Of a stretch of 64,000 bases of DNA, positions 25,413 to 35,347 are shown one piece after another (positions within the stretch are counted from its first letter, which is position 1; every line of letters starts with the position of its first letter). The DNA comes from Micromonospora sp. RHAY321 (GTDB lineage: Bacteria; Actinomycetota; Actinomycetes; Mycobacteriales; Micromonosporaceae). A program made the position numbers and the translations under genes. The stretch lies in assembly GCF_023896955.1 (NCBI RefSeq), contig NZ_JAMHIW010000001.1, positions 868,001 to 932,000 on the forward strand, written 5' to 3'. The notes beneath the pieces were generated by a model. It was not told the origin of the DNA and did no database searches. It saw nothing but the letters and a program-made list of their open reading frames with translations.

Positions 25413-26543
25413 ATGCACGTCGACCATTCCGAAATGGATCGCCGGACGCTGCTGCGGGCCGGTCTCGGCGCCGCGACGGTCGCCGTGGTCGGAAGCGAGC
25501 TCGCATTCCCGGGCGCGGCGCAGGCGGCCCCCGGCACCGATCTGGACTGGATCATCAGCTGCGACGAGTGGGCCGCCCGCCCGCCGAAGGACCCGCTGGC
25601 GGTCAGCGCCATCCCCACCAACAAGATCATCGTGCATCACATGGCGTTCCCGAACGTCACCGACTACTCCCGCGAGCAGGCGGTCAAGCTGGCCCACGAC
25701 TGCCAGGACCTGCACATGGACGGCAACGGCTGGTCGGACACCGGGCAGCACTTCACGGTGAGCCGGGGCGGCTACGTGCTGGAGGGCCGCCGGGGCAGCC
25801 TGGAACGGCTGGAGGCCGGCGACCGGCAGATGATCTCCGCGCACTGCCCGGGCGAGAACGGGCGGGCCATCGGGATCGAGAACGAGGGCACCTACGTCAC
25901 GGAGACCCCGCCGGAGGCGCTGACCGATTCGCTGGTCAAGCTCTGCGTCGCCGTCTGCCGGCAGTACGGGCTGCACGCGCACGACATCTTCGGCCACTGG
26001 GACTTCCGCACCACGCAGTGCCCGGGCGCCGCCTTCTACCGGCAGTTCCCCGCGCTGCGGCGGCGGGTGTTCGCCGCCCTCGGCACCGACCTCGGCGACG
26101 TTCCGGCGCGCCGCTGGCCGGACCTGTGGCGCTTCGTCAACTCCCCGTCGGTCCGCGTGGTGCAGTACCTGCTCGCGTTCCGCGGCTACCCGGTGACCGT
26201 CAGCGGCACGTTCGACGCCGCGACCGTGACGGCCGTGCAGGACTGGCAGGCCCGCAACGGCATCGCGGTGGACGTGGACGCCACGCTCACCCCGCCCACC
26301 TGGGAGACCCTGGTGCCCGAGCTGAACCAGCACGCCACCGGCCTGCCGGTCACCGCGGTGCAGGAGATCCTCGCGACCAAGGGGTACGCCGTCACCGTCA
26401 CCGGGGCGTACGACCACGCCACCCGGGCCGCGGTGAAGGACCTGCAGACGCTGCACGGGCTGCCCTCCAACGGCAAGCTCAGCACGAGCACCTGGTGCGC
26501 CGTCGTCGGCGGGAGCGTCCGGCAGTCGTTCCGGGCCCGCTGA
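25413..26543 (+). CDS. Tat-exported N-acetylmuramoyl-L-alanine amidase with peptidoglycan-binding repeats
   Basis: The protein has 376 residues. The N-terminus DRRTLLRAGLGAATVAVVG with cleavage near AQAA is a twin-arginine signal. The amidase_2/PGRP domain shows Zn ligands in IIVHHMAF, HDIFGHWDF and TTQCPG, and the catalytic-region GIENEG. Two peptidoglycan-binding type 1 domains follow (VRVVQYLLAFRGYPVTVSGTF and VTAVQEILATKGYAVTVTGAY). It cuts the bond between MurNAc and L-Ala in the cell wall. GGAGGAG precedes the ATG at 25413. A large hairpin follows the gene. Confidence 0.92.
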   Translation: MHVDHSEMDRRTLLRAGLGAATVAVVGSELAFPGAAQAAPGTDLDWIISCDEWAARPPKDPLAVSAIPTNKIIVHHMAFPNVTDYSREQAVKLAHDCQDLHMDGNGWSDTGQHFTVSRGGYVLEGRRGSLERLEAGDRQMISAHCPGENGRAIGIENEGTYVTETPPEALTDSLVKLCVAVCRQYGLHAHDIFGHWDFRTTQCPGAAFYRQFPALRRRVFAALGTDLGDVPARRWPDLWRFVNSPSVRVVQYLLAFRGYPVTVSGTFDAATVTAVQDWQARNGIAVDVDATLTPPTWETLVPELNQHATGLPVTAVQEILATKGYAVTVTGAYDHATRAAVKDLQTLHGLPSNGKLSTSTWCAVVGGSVRQSFRAR

Positions 26544-26552
26544 TCCTCTTCA

Positions 26553-26590
26553 CCTGGCGGCGGCACGGGCGCACCCGTTCCGCCGCCAGG
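26553..26590 (+). terminator. Terminator of the amidase gene
   Basis: A 10-bp perfect outer stem (26553-26562 with 26581-26590) encloses a smaller inner hairpin (ACGGG/CCCGT), just after the amidase stop. Confidence 0.75.
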
Positions 26591-26679
26591 CCCGGCACCT
26601 GCGCAAACGTGGGCGCGCCTCGTTGTCCACCCTCCACCGGTCTGCGACGATGACGCCGACCAGGACCAAGGAGGGTGCT

Positions 26680-27093
26680 GTGCAGACTCGACTCAACCCG
26701 TACCTCAACTTCCCCGGCACGGCCCGCGGCGCGATGGAGTTCTACCACCGCGTCTTCGGCGGCGAGCTGACGATGAACACCTTCGGCGAGTTCGGCAACG
26801 CCGAGCCGGGCCTGTCCGACCAGATCATGCACGCCCGGTTGGAGTCCCCCGCCGGCTTCACCCTGATGGCCTCGGACACGGCGCCCGGGATGAACCACAT
26901 CCCCGGCACGAACATCGCGATCAGCCTCAGCGGCGACAACGCCGCCGAGTTGCGCGGCTATTGGGAGCGGCTCTCCGCGGACGGGTCGGTGACCATGCCG
27001 CTGGAGAAGCAGATGTGGGGCGACGAGTACGGCCAGTGCGTCGACCCGTACGGCATTGACTGGATGGTCAACATCACCCAGCCCCAGGGCTGA
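26680..27093 (+). CDS. PhnB-like VOC protein
   Basis: This 137-residue protein begins VQTRLNPYLNFPGTARGAMEFYHRVFGGELTM and ends WGDEYGQCVDPYGIDWMVNI, characteristic of the PhnB/3-demethylubiquinone-like glyoxalase group with unknown reaction. The GTG start is supported by AAGGAGG 5 nt upstream. It is followed 62 bp later by the GltB-like gene on the same strand. Confidence 0.88.
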   Translation: MQTRLNPYLNFPGTARGAMEFYHRVFGGELTMNTFGEFGNAEPGLSDQIMHARLESPAGFTLMASDTAPGMNHIPGTNIAISLSGDNAAELRGYWERLSADGSVTMPLEKQMWGDEYGQCVDPYGIDWMVNITQPQG

Positions 27094-27154
27094 CCAGCGG
27101 AGCGTCGGCGGTGGGCCGGTTTGGCCGGCGGCGCGGGCGGAAAGAGTGCCGGGC

Positions 27155-28729
27155 ATGAGATGGGCCCGCCGAGCTGTACCCGCCGTCACCGCCGCCGTCG
27201 CCGCGCTCGCCGTGCGGGACCTGATCCAGCGCGACCACGCACTGCTGCGCAACTTCCCGGTGCTCGGTCGCGCCCGGTACCTGCTGGAGGCGATCGGGCC
27301 GGAGCTTCGGCAGTACATCGTCGCCGGCAACAACGAGGAGCGGCCGTTCACCCGCGACCAGCGCCGCTGGGTGTACGCGTCGTCGAAGCAGCAGAACAAC
27401 TACTTCGGCTTCGGCACGGACAACGACATCGAGTACACCCCCGGCTACCCGATCATCAAACATCGCACCTTCGGTCGGGCCGTGCCGCCGTCGACACCGG
27501 CCGCCGGGCACGACGTGCGGCTGCCCTGCGCCAAGGTGCTCGGCGCGGCCCGGGGCCGGGCCCGCGCGTTCCGACCCGAGTCGGTGGTCAACATCTCCGG
27601 GATGAGCTTCGGCTCGCTCTCCGGCAACGCCATCACGGCCCTGAACCGCGGTGCCGCGCTCGCCGGCTGCCTGCAGAACACCGGCGAGGGTGGCCTGTCG
27701 CCGTACCACCGCAACGGCGGTGAGCTGGTCTTCCAGCTCGGCACGGCCTACTTCGGCTGCCGGGACGAGCACGGCCGGTTCAGCCTGGAGCGGTTGAAGG
27801 ACCTGGTGGCCGGCGCGCCGGTGAAGGCGCTGGAGATCAAGCTGAGCCAGGGTGCCAAGCCCAGCCTCGGCGGGCTGCTGCCCGGGGCGAAGGTGTCCGC
27901 CGAAATCGCCGCCACCCGGGGCGTCCCGGCCGGCCAGGACTGCGTCAGCCCGTCCCGGCACGCCGAGTTCTCCGACTGCGACAGCCTTCTCGACTGGGTG
28001 GAACTGCTGGCCGCCGAGACCGGCCTACCGGTCGGCATCAAGTCGGCGGTCGGCGACCTGGGCTTCTGGCAGGACCTGGCGACGCTCATGCGGGACACCG
28101 GCCGGGGCGTCGACTTCGTGACGATCGACGGCGGCGAGGGCGGCACCGGCGCCGCGCCGCTGATCTTCACCGACTCGGTGTCGCTGCCGTTCCAGCAGGG
28201 TTTCTCCCGGGTCTACAAGGTCTTCGCCGAGCACAACCTGCACGAGCAGGTGGTCTTCGTCGGCGGCGGCAAGCTCGGCCTTCCGGACAACGCGATCGTC
28301 GCGTTCGCGCTCGGCTGCGACATGGTCAACGTGGGCCGCGAGGCGATGCTGTCGATCGGTTGCATCCAGGCGCAGAAGTGCCACACCGACACGTGCCCCA
28401 CCGGGGTGGCGACACAGAACGCGTGGCTGACCCGGGGCCTGGACCCGGCGCTGAAGTCGGTGCGGGTGTCCAACTACCTGCGGACGCTGCGCCGGGACCT
28501 CACCAAGGTGGCCGAGGCGTGCGGCGTGGAGCACCCCAGCCTGATCGACACCGACGCGGTGGAGATCCTGGACGGCCGCACCGGCTCCACCCCGCTGCAC
28601 GAGGTGTACGGCTACCGGCCCGAGTGGGGGCTGCCCGCACCGGCGGACCGGGCGGAGATCGTCCGCCTGATGACCCCGGAGGCGCCGCAGGGCGGCAGCG
28701 CCCCACCCTCCCCCACCGCCGTCGGCTGA
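27155..28729 (+). CDS. FMN-binding glutamate synthase-like protein (GltB2 domain)
   Basis: This 524-residue protein has an N-terminal helix that may anchor it to the membrane. The TIM barrel core resembles the FMN domain of glutamate synthase: NISGMSFGSLSGNAI, NTGEGG, KLSQGAKP, IDGGEGGTGAAPL and FVGGGKLG. The Fe-S-type cysteines are in GCIQAQKCHTDTCPTGV. There is no amidotransferase domain, so glutamine is not the likely substrate. Such stand-alone proteins have unclear function. It may be co-transcribed with the PhnB-like gene. Confidence 0.9.
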   Translation: MRWARRAVPAVTAAVAALAVRDLIQRDHALLRNFPVLGRARYLLEAIGPELRQYIVAGNNEERPFTRDQRRWVYASSKQQNNYFGFGTDNDIEYTPGYPIIKHRTFGRAVPPSTPAAGHDVRLPCAKVLGAARGRARAFRPESVVNISGMSFGSLSGNAITALNRGAALAGCLQNTGEGGLSPYHRNGGELVFQLGTAYFGCRDEHGRFSLERLKDLVAGAPVKALEIKLSQGAKPSLGGLLPGAKVSAEIAATRGVPAGQDCVSPSRHAEFSDCDSLLDWVELLAAETGLPVGIKSAVGDLGFWQDLATLMRDTGRGVDFVTIDGGEGGTGAAPLIFTDSVSLPFQQGFSRVYKVFAEHNLHEQVVFVGGGKLGLPDNAIVAFALGCDMVNVGREAMLSIGCIQAQKCHTDTCPTGVATQNAWLTRGLDPALKSVRVSNYLRTLRRDLTKVAEACGVEHPSLIDTDAVEILDGRTGSTPLHEVYGYRPEWGLPAPADRAEIVRLMTPEAPQGGSAPPSPTAVG

Positions 28730-28785
28730 CCGGCGCCCACGGATAACGCGTGGAGCCGGAGCCGGAGGCACCGTATCGTGGCGCG

Positions 28786-29310
28786 GTGCTGATCAGACGT
28801 GAGACGCCCGCCGATGTCCCGGCCATCCACGCGGTGCACGCCGCCGCCTTCGCCGCGCCGGACGCCGACGGTGTCGTACCGGTCGAGGCCACGCTGGTCG
28901 ACGCGCTCCGCGCCGACGAGGGCTGGCTGCCCGCGTACTCCCTGGTGGCGACCGACCCCGACGGGCAGGTGGTGGGGCACGTGGTGGCGACCCGCGGTCG
29001 GGTGGCCGGACTGCCGGTGGCGCTCGGCCTGGGGCCACTCGGTGTCCTCCCCGGCTGGCAGCGGCGCGGGGTCGGCACGGCGCTGATGCACGCGGTGCTC
29101 GGCGCGGCCGACGCGAGGGACGAGCCGCTGGTGGTGCTACTCGGGCACCCCGACTACTACCCCCGGTTCGGGTTCCGGCCCGCCGTCGAGCTGGGCGTCA
29201 CCCCGCCGCAGCCGTGGGGTCCGCAGTACTTCCAGGCCCGCCCACTGAGCGCCTGGCGTGAGTCGATCCGCGGCGAGTTCCGCTACGCCGCCCCGTTCGA
29301 CGAGCTGTGA
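28786..29310 (+). CDS. GNAT-family N-acetyltransferase
   Basis: The enzyme has 174 residues. The acetyl-CoA loop is LPGWQRRGVGTALM, with the preceding beta strand LGLGPLGVLP. The tail HPDYYPRFGFRPAVELGV is typical of YhbS-like acetyltransferases. The GTG at 28786 is chosen because TATCGT (28774-28779) ends 6 nt upstream (leaderless). A GTG at 28750 is an alternative. Its stop overlaps the start of the next GNAT gene by 4 nt, so the two are coupled. Confidence 0.88.
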   Translation: MLIRRETPADVPAIHAVHAAAFAAPDADGVVPVEATLVDALRADEGWLPAYSLVATDPDGQVVGHVVATRGRVAGLPVALGLGPLGVLPGWQRRGVGTALMHAVLGAADARDEPLVVLLGHPDYYPRFGFRPAVELGVTPPQPWGPQYFQARPLSAWRESIRGEFRYAAPFDEL

Positions 29311-29834
29311 ACCAACCGGGCATCCGCCGGCGGCGCGCCACCGACCTCGACGGATGCGTCGCGGCGCTCGCCCTCGTGCACGAGGCCGACCGGTACCCGC
29401 TGAACTGGCCCGCCGACCCGCACCGCTGGCTGCGCGAGCCGCGCCCGGCGCGCGCGTGGGTCGCCGTCGACGCCGACGGGGCGGTCGTCGGGCACGTGGC
29501 GGTGCACCGGCTGCCCGACCGGGCGGACGGGCCACTGGCCCGGCCGACGGCCGAGGTGGCTCGTCTCTTCGTCGCGCCGGGCGCCCGTGGGCTCGCGCTG
29601 GGCAGCGCGCTGCTGGCCCGGGCCCGGCGGTGGGCGAGCAAGCGGGGAACGGATCTGGTGCTCGACGTGGCCGACGGCGATGCCGCGGCCGTCGCCCTCT
29701 ACGAGCGCACCGGGTGGCGGTGCACGGGCACCAGCACGGCACCGTGGACGGCCCCCGACGGCAGCCCCGTGTCCCTGCGCCACTACGCCTCGCCAGCCGG
29801 GCACCAGCGACGTTCGCCCAGCTCACTGTGCTGA
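29307..29834 (+). CDS. Second GNAT-family N-acetyltransferase
   Basis: This 175-residue enzyme has the CoA-binding region ARLFVAPGARGLALGSALLARA and ALYERTGWRCTGT near the end, as expected. It starts with GTG inside the GTGA overlap with the preceding acetyltransferase. The pair differ strongly in sequence, so they are not a recent duplication. Acceptor substrate unknown. Confidence 0.88.
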   Translation: MNQPGIRRRRATDLDGCVAALALVHEADRYPLNWPADPHRWLREPRPARAWVAVDADGAVVGHVAVHRLPDRADGPLARPTAEVARLFVAPGARGLALGSALLARARRWASKRGTDLVLDVADGDAAAVALYERTGWRCTGTSTAPWTAPDGSPVSLRHYASPAGHQRRSPSSLC

Positions 29835-29848
29835 TCGTCCTCGCCATG

Positions 29849-29862
29849 CGAACATATGTACG
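29849..29862. promoter_or_regulatory. SOS-box-like LexA site at the dinB start
   Basis: CGAAC-ATAT-GTACG differs by one base from the actinobacterial LexA core CGAAC-N4-GTTCG. The central ATAT fits the preferred spacer. It overlaps the proposed start codon at 29856, so LexA binding would block transcription initiation directly. Confidence 0.65.
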
Positions 29863-31049
29863 TGTCACCCGGGGCCAGCATCCTGCACGCCGACCTGGAC
29901 GCGTTCTACGCGTCGGTCGAGCAGCGCGACGACCCGCGCCTGCGGGGGCGGCCGGTGATCGTCGGCGGGGGCGTGGTGCTCGCCGCCAGCTACGAGGCGA
30001 AGGCGCGGGGCGTGCGCAGCGCGATGGGCGGCCAGCAGGCGCGCCGGCTCTGCCCCGACGCGATCGTGGTGCCGCCCCGCATGTCGGCGTACACGGCGGC
30101 CAGCCGGGCGGTGTTCGAGATCTTCCGGCAGACCACCCCGCTGGTCGAGGGGCTCTCCATCGACGAGGCGTTCCTGGACGTGGGCGGCCTCCGGCGGCTG
30201 GCCGGTCCGCCCGCCGACATCGCCGAGCGGCTGCGCCGGGAGGTGCGCGACCGCATCCACCTGCCCATCACCGTGGGTGTGGCCCGGACGAAGTTCCTGG
30301 CGAAGGTGGCCAGCGGGGTGGCGAAGCCCGACGGGCTGCTGGTCGTCGCGCCCGACGCCGAGCTGGCGTTCCTGCATCCACTGCCGGTGGAACGGCTCTG
30401 GGGCGTCGGCCCGGTCACCGCCGCGAAGCTGCGGGAACGCCGGATCCGTACCGTCGGCGAGGTGGCCCGGCTCGGTGAGGCGGCGCTGGTGTCACTGCTC
30501 GGCGCCGGCGCGGGCCGGCACCTGCACGCGCTGGCGCACAACCGGGACCCCAGGGCGGTCCAGGTCGGCCGTCGGCGCGGCTCGATGGGCGCCCAGCACG
30601 CGCTGAGCCGTACCCCGCACGCGCCCACGGAGCTGGACGCCATCCTGGCCGGCCTCGTCGACCGGGTCACCCGGCGGATGCGGGCCGCCGGGCGCTCCGG
30701 GCGCACGGTGGTGTTGCGGCTGCGCTTCGGCGACTACACGCGGGCGACCCGTTCGCACACCGTGGGCAAGGCGACCGCGGATACCGGCCCGCTGCTCGCC
30801 GCCGCGCGGGCGCTGCTGCGGGCGGCCCTGCCCGAGATGGACCGTCGGGGCATCACGCTGGTCGGCGTCTCGGTGGGCAACCTGGACGACAACCCGGTCC
30901 AGCCGGAGCTGCCGTTCCACCGCGACCCCGGCGCCGAGCTGGACGCCGCGGTGGACGCGGTCCGTGACCGGTTCGGATCGGCGGCGCTGACCCGGGCGGT
31001 GCTGCTGGGCAGGGAGCCGGGCGTCGAGATGCCCCTGCTGCCGGACTGA
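29856..31049 (+). CDS. dinB: DNA polymerase IV (Y family)
   Basis: This 397-residue error-prone translesion polymerase has metal-binding Asp13 in LHADLDAFYASVE and Asp103/Glu104 in SIDEAFLDVG. The HhH region is LWGVGPVTAAKLRERRIRTVGEVA and the little-finger domain covers about 245-345. The beta-clamp-binding motif QPELPF is near residue 348. A LexA-like box overlaps the start. The ATG at 29856 or a GTG at 29862 could be used. Confidence 0.95.
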   Translation: MYVSPGASILHADLDAFYASVEQRDDPRLRGRPVIVGGGVVLAASYEAKARGVRSAMGGQQARRLCPDAIVVPPRMSAYTAASRAVFEIFRQTTPLVEGLSIDEAFLDVGGLRRLAGPPADIAERLRREVRDRIHLPITVGVARTKFLAKVASGVAKPDGLLVVAPDAELAFLHPLPVERLWGVGPVTAAKLRERRIRTVGEVARLGEAALVSLLGAGAGRHLHALAHNRDPRAVQVGRRRGSMGAQHALSRTPHAPTELDAILAGLVDRVTRRMRAAGRSGRTVVLRLRFGDYTRATRSHTVGKATADTGPLLAAARALLRAALPEMDRRGITLVGVSVGNLDDNPVQPELPFHRDPGAELDAAVDAVRDRFGSAALTRAVLLGREPGVEMPLLPD

Positions 31050-31149
31050 GGCCGCACCAGGCGCAGCGGTGCACGTCACAGCGGTTGGGGGGTTTAACGG
31101 CGACCGGAGTGGTGACCTTGTGGGGATCAGCCTGACAGGGGGGACCACC

Positions 31150-31512
31150 ATGTCCGACGACACCAGCAACCGTCCGAGCCGGCGTGCGCAGCGCCCCGCC
31201 GACGTGACCGACCCGCTGCTCTGGCAGCTCGCCATGGACGTGCTGAGCGCGCACGAGCCGGACGAGGACGGCGCCTGCCGCAACCTGCTCTGCGCCGGCC
31301 AGCCGTGGCCGTGCGCTGCGCGTGGCAGCGCGGAACAGTCGCTCCGGCTGGCCCGTGGCGCGGCCGACACACCGTCCACAGTCACATCCGAGCAGGGCGA
31401 GGGGGAAACGCCCCGCGCCCACCGGCCGGCGGAGGACGTTCCCGCCGCGCGGCGGGCCTGGTCTGCTGGTTCGGAGTCGGCGCGTCCGCAGGCGGCCGTC
31501 GCGGCGGCCTGA
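31150..31512 (+). CDS. Small hypothetical protein with Cys/His motif
   Basis: The product has 120 residues. The segment LLWQLAMDVLSAHEPDEDGACRNLLCAGQPWPC holds H, C, C and C in the pattern of a small zinc-binding motif often seen in Micromonosporaceae regulatory neighbours. The remainder is Ala/Arg/Glu-rich and probably disordered. The start ATG 31150 follows a run of Gs. No family was assigned and function is unknown. It is convergent with the Rpf-like gene. Confidence 0.6.
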   Translation: MSDDTSNRPSRRAQRPADVTDPLLWQLAMDVLSAHEPDEDGACRNLLCAGQPWPCAARGSAEQSLRLARGAADTPSTVTSEQGEGETPRAHRPAEDVPAARRAWSAGSESARPQAAVAAA

Positions 31513-31542
31513 CGCCACCTGCTCGACACACGCCGGCGGGCG

Positions 31543-32400
<858 letters not shown>

Positions 32401-32420
32401 CGCTGTGGCGGACCCGACCG

Positions 32421-32426
32421 ACGTTA
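32421..32426 (-). promoter_or_regulatory. -10 box of the rpf transcript
   Basis: TAACGT on the minus strand. Transcription would begin near 32414, just before the aptamer. The -35 is poor, consistent with activator dependence. Confidence 0.5.
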
Positions 32427-32455
32427 GGCACGGTCGGTGACGGTCGCCCACCCCC

Positions 32456-32471
32456 TGTGAACTTCTTCACC
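32456..32471. promoter_or_regulatory. CRP-like binding site upstream of the rpf promoter
   Basis: TGTGA-ACTTCT-TCACC matches the CRP half-sites TGTGA-N6-TCACA except for the last base. It lies about 50 bp upstream of the predicted transcription start, a position used by activators. Confidence 0.6.
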
Positions 32472-32558
32472 GGCTCACGCGGGGAGCCTCGCGCAGCGGT
32501 TGCGGGCCGTCGGAGACTGTGCACTGACCATCATGGACCGTTTCCGATCAGGGCGTGG

Positions 32559-33215
32559 TCAGGTCTCGTGGCGCAGCCAGGCCGCGATCCGGCCGAGCAG
32601 TTCGACATGCCCCGACGACTCGTACGACCGCACGTCGTGACCGAGGGCGCTGTAGACGATGCGGCTGGTCCCGGCGGTGCGTGCCCAGACGAGCGGGTGC
32701 GTGGCGCCGCCCTCGTCGTGCACGTAGAGGGGCACGACATCGGCGCTCTCGACCAGCGCCAGGTCGGTGTAGCGCTCGTCGTGGACCTCGATGTCACCGA
32801 GGCCGATGGTGATCGGATGCTCGACGCGGGTACGCCGGATGCGGCTCGGGCCGATCGGAGGGTGGAAGGTCCGGCCGTGCTCCCAGGCGGCGCCGATCGT
32901 CGACCGCCAGCGCGGCAGACCGGGGAAGGCCAGCGTGGCGCTGTGCGTGGCGAGCAGGCTGCCACCGCGGCCCAGGAAGCCGTCGAGGACGCGGGCGAAG
33001 TCCTCGTCCTCGCGGATCGGGGTCGACCGGTCGGCGCTGGCGTTGACCACCAGCAGGCGGGCACCGTCCAGGGCGGCGGCGAGCCGGTCGACGGATGTCA
33101 CGATCGTCACCGGGCCGCCGATCAGGTCGCCGATCGTGGCACTGGTCTCGGCCAGCCGGTGCCAGGGGTCGGCGTGCGGACCCTCCCCGCTGAAGATCAC
33201 GGTGTCGACAGGCAT
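32559..33215 (-). CDS. ThuA-like domain protein
   Basis: This 218-residue protein resembles the ThuA (trehalose utilisation) glutamine-amidotransferase-like fold: DTVIFSGEGPHADPWHR at the start, LLVVNASADRSTPI, FLGRGGSLLATHSATLAFPGL, and GLGDIEVHDERYTDL ... VYSALGHDVRSYES. ThuA proteins are linked to oxidation of disaccharides, but many are unassigned. ATG at 33215 with GGGAGAGG upstream. It is on the same strand as htpG, which ends just upstream. Confidence 0.85.
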   Translation of the reverse strand: MPVDTVIFSGEGPHADPWHRLAETSATIGDLIGGPVTIVTSVDRLAAALDGARLLVVNASADRSTPIREDEDFARVLDGFLGRGGSLLATHSATLAFPGLPRWRSTIGAAWEHGRTFHPPIGPSRIRRTRVEHPITIGLGDIEVHDERYTDLALVESADVVPLYVHDEGGATHPLVWARTAGTSRIVYSALGHDVRSYESSGHVELLGRIAAWLRHET

Positions 33216-33288
33216 GACCTCTCCCGGTGCCGGACCCGGCCGGCGGGGCCCCGCTGATCGGGCACCTGCCGGCCGGTGGGTCGACCGG

Positions 33289-35205
33289 TTACAGGGTGCG
33301 GGCCAGCCGGTCGGCGAGCACCCGGGTGAACCGGGCGGGGTCGGTCAGCTCGCCGCCCTCGGCGAGCACCGCCAGGCCGTACAGCAGCTCGGCGGTCTCG
33401 GTCAGCGCCGCCGGGTCGGTGCCCTGCTCGTGGGCCTTCCGCAGCCCCGCGACCAGGGGGTGACCCGCGTTGATCTCCAGGATCCGCTTCGTGGTGGGAA
33501 TCTCGTGCCCCATCGCCCGGTACATCTTCTCCAGGGTCGGGGTGAGATCGTGCGCGTCGCCGACCACGCAGGCCGGTGAGGTGGTCAGCCGCGACGACAG
33601 GCGGACCTCGCGGACGCTGTCGGCCAGTGTGGTGCCCAGCCAGTCGAGCAGGGCGGCGAACTCCTGCCGCTGCTGCTCACGCTCCGCCTCGGCCTGCTGC
33701 TTCTCCTCGTCGCTGTCCAGGTCGACCTCGCCCTTGGCGATCGAGCGCAGCGGGCGGCCGTCGTACTGGCCGACCCGCTCGACCCACACCTCGTCGACCT
33801 GGTCGGTGAGCAGCAGCACCTCGTGGCCCTTGGCCCGGAACGCCTCCAGGTGCGGGGAGTTCTCGATGGTGGCCCGGGAGTCGCCGGTGGCGTACCAGAT
33901 GTCGGTCTGGCCGTCCTTCATCCGTGCGACGTAACCGGCCAGGTCGGTCGGCTCGGCCGGGTCGTGGGTGGAGGCCACCGACAGGATCTCCAGCAGGGTC
34001 TCGCGGTTGTCGGTGTCGTCGATCAGCCCCTCCTTGACCACCGCGCCGAACTCGTTCCAGAAGGTGCGGTAGCGCTCGGGGTGGTTGGCCTTGAGGTCCT
34101 TGACCGTGGCGAGGATCTTCTTGACCAGGCGACGGCGGACGATCTGGATCTGCCGGTCCTGCTGGAGGATCTCGCGGGAGATGTTCAGCGACAGGTCGTG
34201 CGCGTCGACGACGCCCTTGACGAAGCGCAGGTAGGTGGGGACCAGCGCCTCGCAGTCGTCCATGATGAACACGCGCTTGACGTAGAGCTGGACACCACGG
34301 CGGCCCTGCGGTGCGAACAGGTCCAGCGGGGCGTGGCTGGGCAGGAACAGCAGCGCCTCGTACTCGAAGGTGCCCTCGCCCTTCATGTGCACGACCTCGA
34401 GCGGGTCGGCCCAGTCGTGGCTGACGTGCTTGTAGAACTCGTTGTACTCGGCGGCCTCGACCTCGTCGCGGGACCGCGCCCAGAGCGCCTTCATCGAGTT
34501 GAGGGTCTGCACCTCGCTCGTGGCGTCCGCGCCGTCGGCGCCGGGGCGTTCGACGGTCATGCGGATCGGCCAGGCGATGAAGTCGGAGTATCGCTTGACG
34601 ATCTCCCGGATGGTCCACTCGGCCGTGTAGTCGTGCAGGTTGTCCTCGGCGTCGGCCGGCTTGAGGTGCAGGGTCACCGACGTGCCCTGCGGCGCCTCGT
34701 CGACCGTCTCGATCGAGTACGTGCCCTCGCCGGCGGACTCCCATCGCGTGCCACCGGTCTCGCCGGCCTTGCGGGTCAGCAGGGTGACCCGGTCGGCGAC
34801 CATGAACGCGGCGTAGAAGCCGACGCCGAACTGGCCGATCAGGTCCTGCGAGGCGCGGGCGTCGGCGGACTCGCGCAGCTGGCGCAACAACTCTGCGGTG
34901 CCGGACTTGGCGATCGTGCCGATCAGCCGGACCACCTCGTCGCGGGTCATCCCGATGCCGTTGTCCCGGACCGTCAGGGTGCGGGCGTCCCGGTCGACCT
35001 CGATGGCGACGTGCAGGTCGCCGGTGTCGGCGGCCAGGTCCTTGTCGACCAGAGTCGCCAGCCGCAGCTTGTCCAGCGCGTCGGACGCGTTCGAGATGAG
35101 TTCCCGCAGGAAGACGTCCTTGTTCGAATAGATCGAGTGGACGACCAACTGGAGGAGCTGTCGCGCCTCGGCTTGGAACTCCAACGTCTCGGCCTGGTTG
35201 CTCAC
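33289..35205 (-). CDS. htpG: Chaperone protein HtpG (Hsp90)
   Basis: This 638-residue Hsp90 homologue has a GHKL ATPase domain with RELISNASDALDKLR, DNGIGMTRDEV and GQFGVGFYAAFMVADRV, a middle domain with SREILQQDRQIQ, and a C-terminal dimerisation domain. The length is standard. The start is GTG at 35205 with GAAGGGAG upstream. A TATCCT box at 35249-35244 may be its -10. It is divergent from the SDR gene. Confidence 0.97.
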   Translation of the reverse strand: MSNQAETLEFQAEARQLLQLVVHSIYSNKDVFLRELISNASDALDKLRLATLVDKDLAADTGDLHVAIEVDRDARTLTVRDNGIGMTRDEVVRLIGTIAKSGTAELLRQLRESADARASQDLIGQFGVGFYAAFMVADRVTLLTRKAGETGGTRWESAGEGTYSIETVDEAPQGTSVTLHLKPADAEDNLHDYTAEWTIREIVKRYSDFIAWPIRMTVERPGADGADATSEVQTLNSMKALWARSRDEVEAAEYNEFYKHVSHDWADPLEVVHMKGEGTFEYEALLFLPSHAPLDLFAPQGRRGVQLYVKRVFIMDDCEALVPTYLRFVKGVVDAHDLSLNISREILQQDRQIQIVRRRLVKKILATVKDLKANHPERYRTFWNEFGAVVKEGLIDDTDNRETLLEILSVASTHDPAEPTDLAGYVARMKDGQTDIWYATGDSRATIENSPHLEAFRAKGHEVLLLTDQVDEVWVERVGQYDGRPLRSIAKGEVDLDSDEEKQQAEAEREQQRQEFAALLDWLGTTLADSVREVRLSSRLTTSPACVVGDAHDLTPTLEKMYRAMGHEIPTTKRILEINAGHPLVAGLRKAHEQGTDPAALTETAELLYGLAVLAEGGELTDPARFTRVLADRLARTL

Positions 35206-35323
35206 ACCGTCTCCCTTCTCGGCTCGTACGGAGGTTCGCGGAAAGGATACGAGTCGTCACCGGTCCGGCTGTGGCCGCGTCCGGGTCGTATTCCCGATCC
35301 GGCCGATCGCCCCGGTGACATAG

Positions 35324-35347
35324 CTGACTTTGTCTGACAGAAGTCAG
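35324..35347. promoter_or_regulatory. Near-perfect palindromic operator in the SDR promoter
   Basis: CTGACTT (35324-35330) and AAGTCAG (35341-35347) flank an inner TGTC-T-GACA repeat, with one extra base on one side. It lies between a TTGTCT -35 (35330-35335) and a TAGCGT -10 (35354-35359) that ends 7 nt before the ATG. The size fits a TetR-type repressor. No regulator gene is adjacent. Confidence 0.6.
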
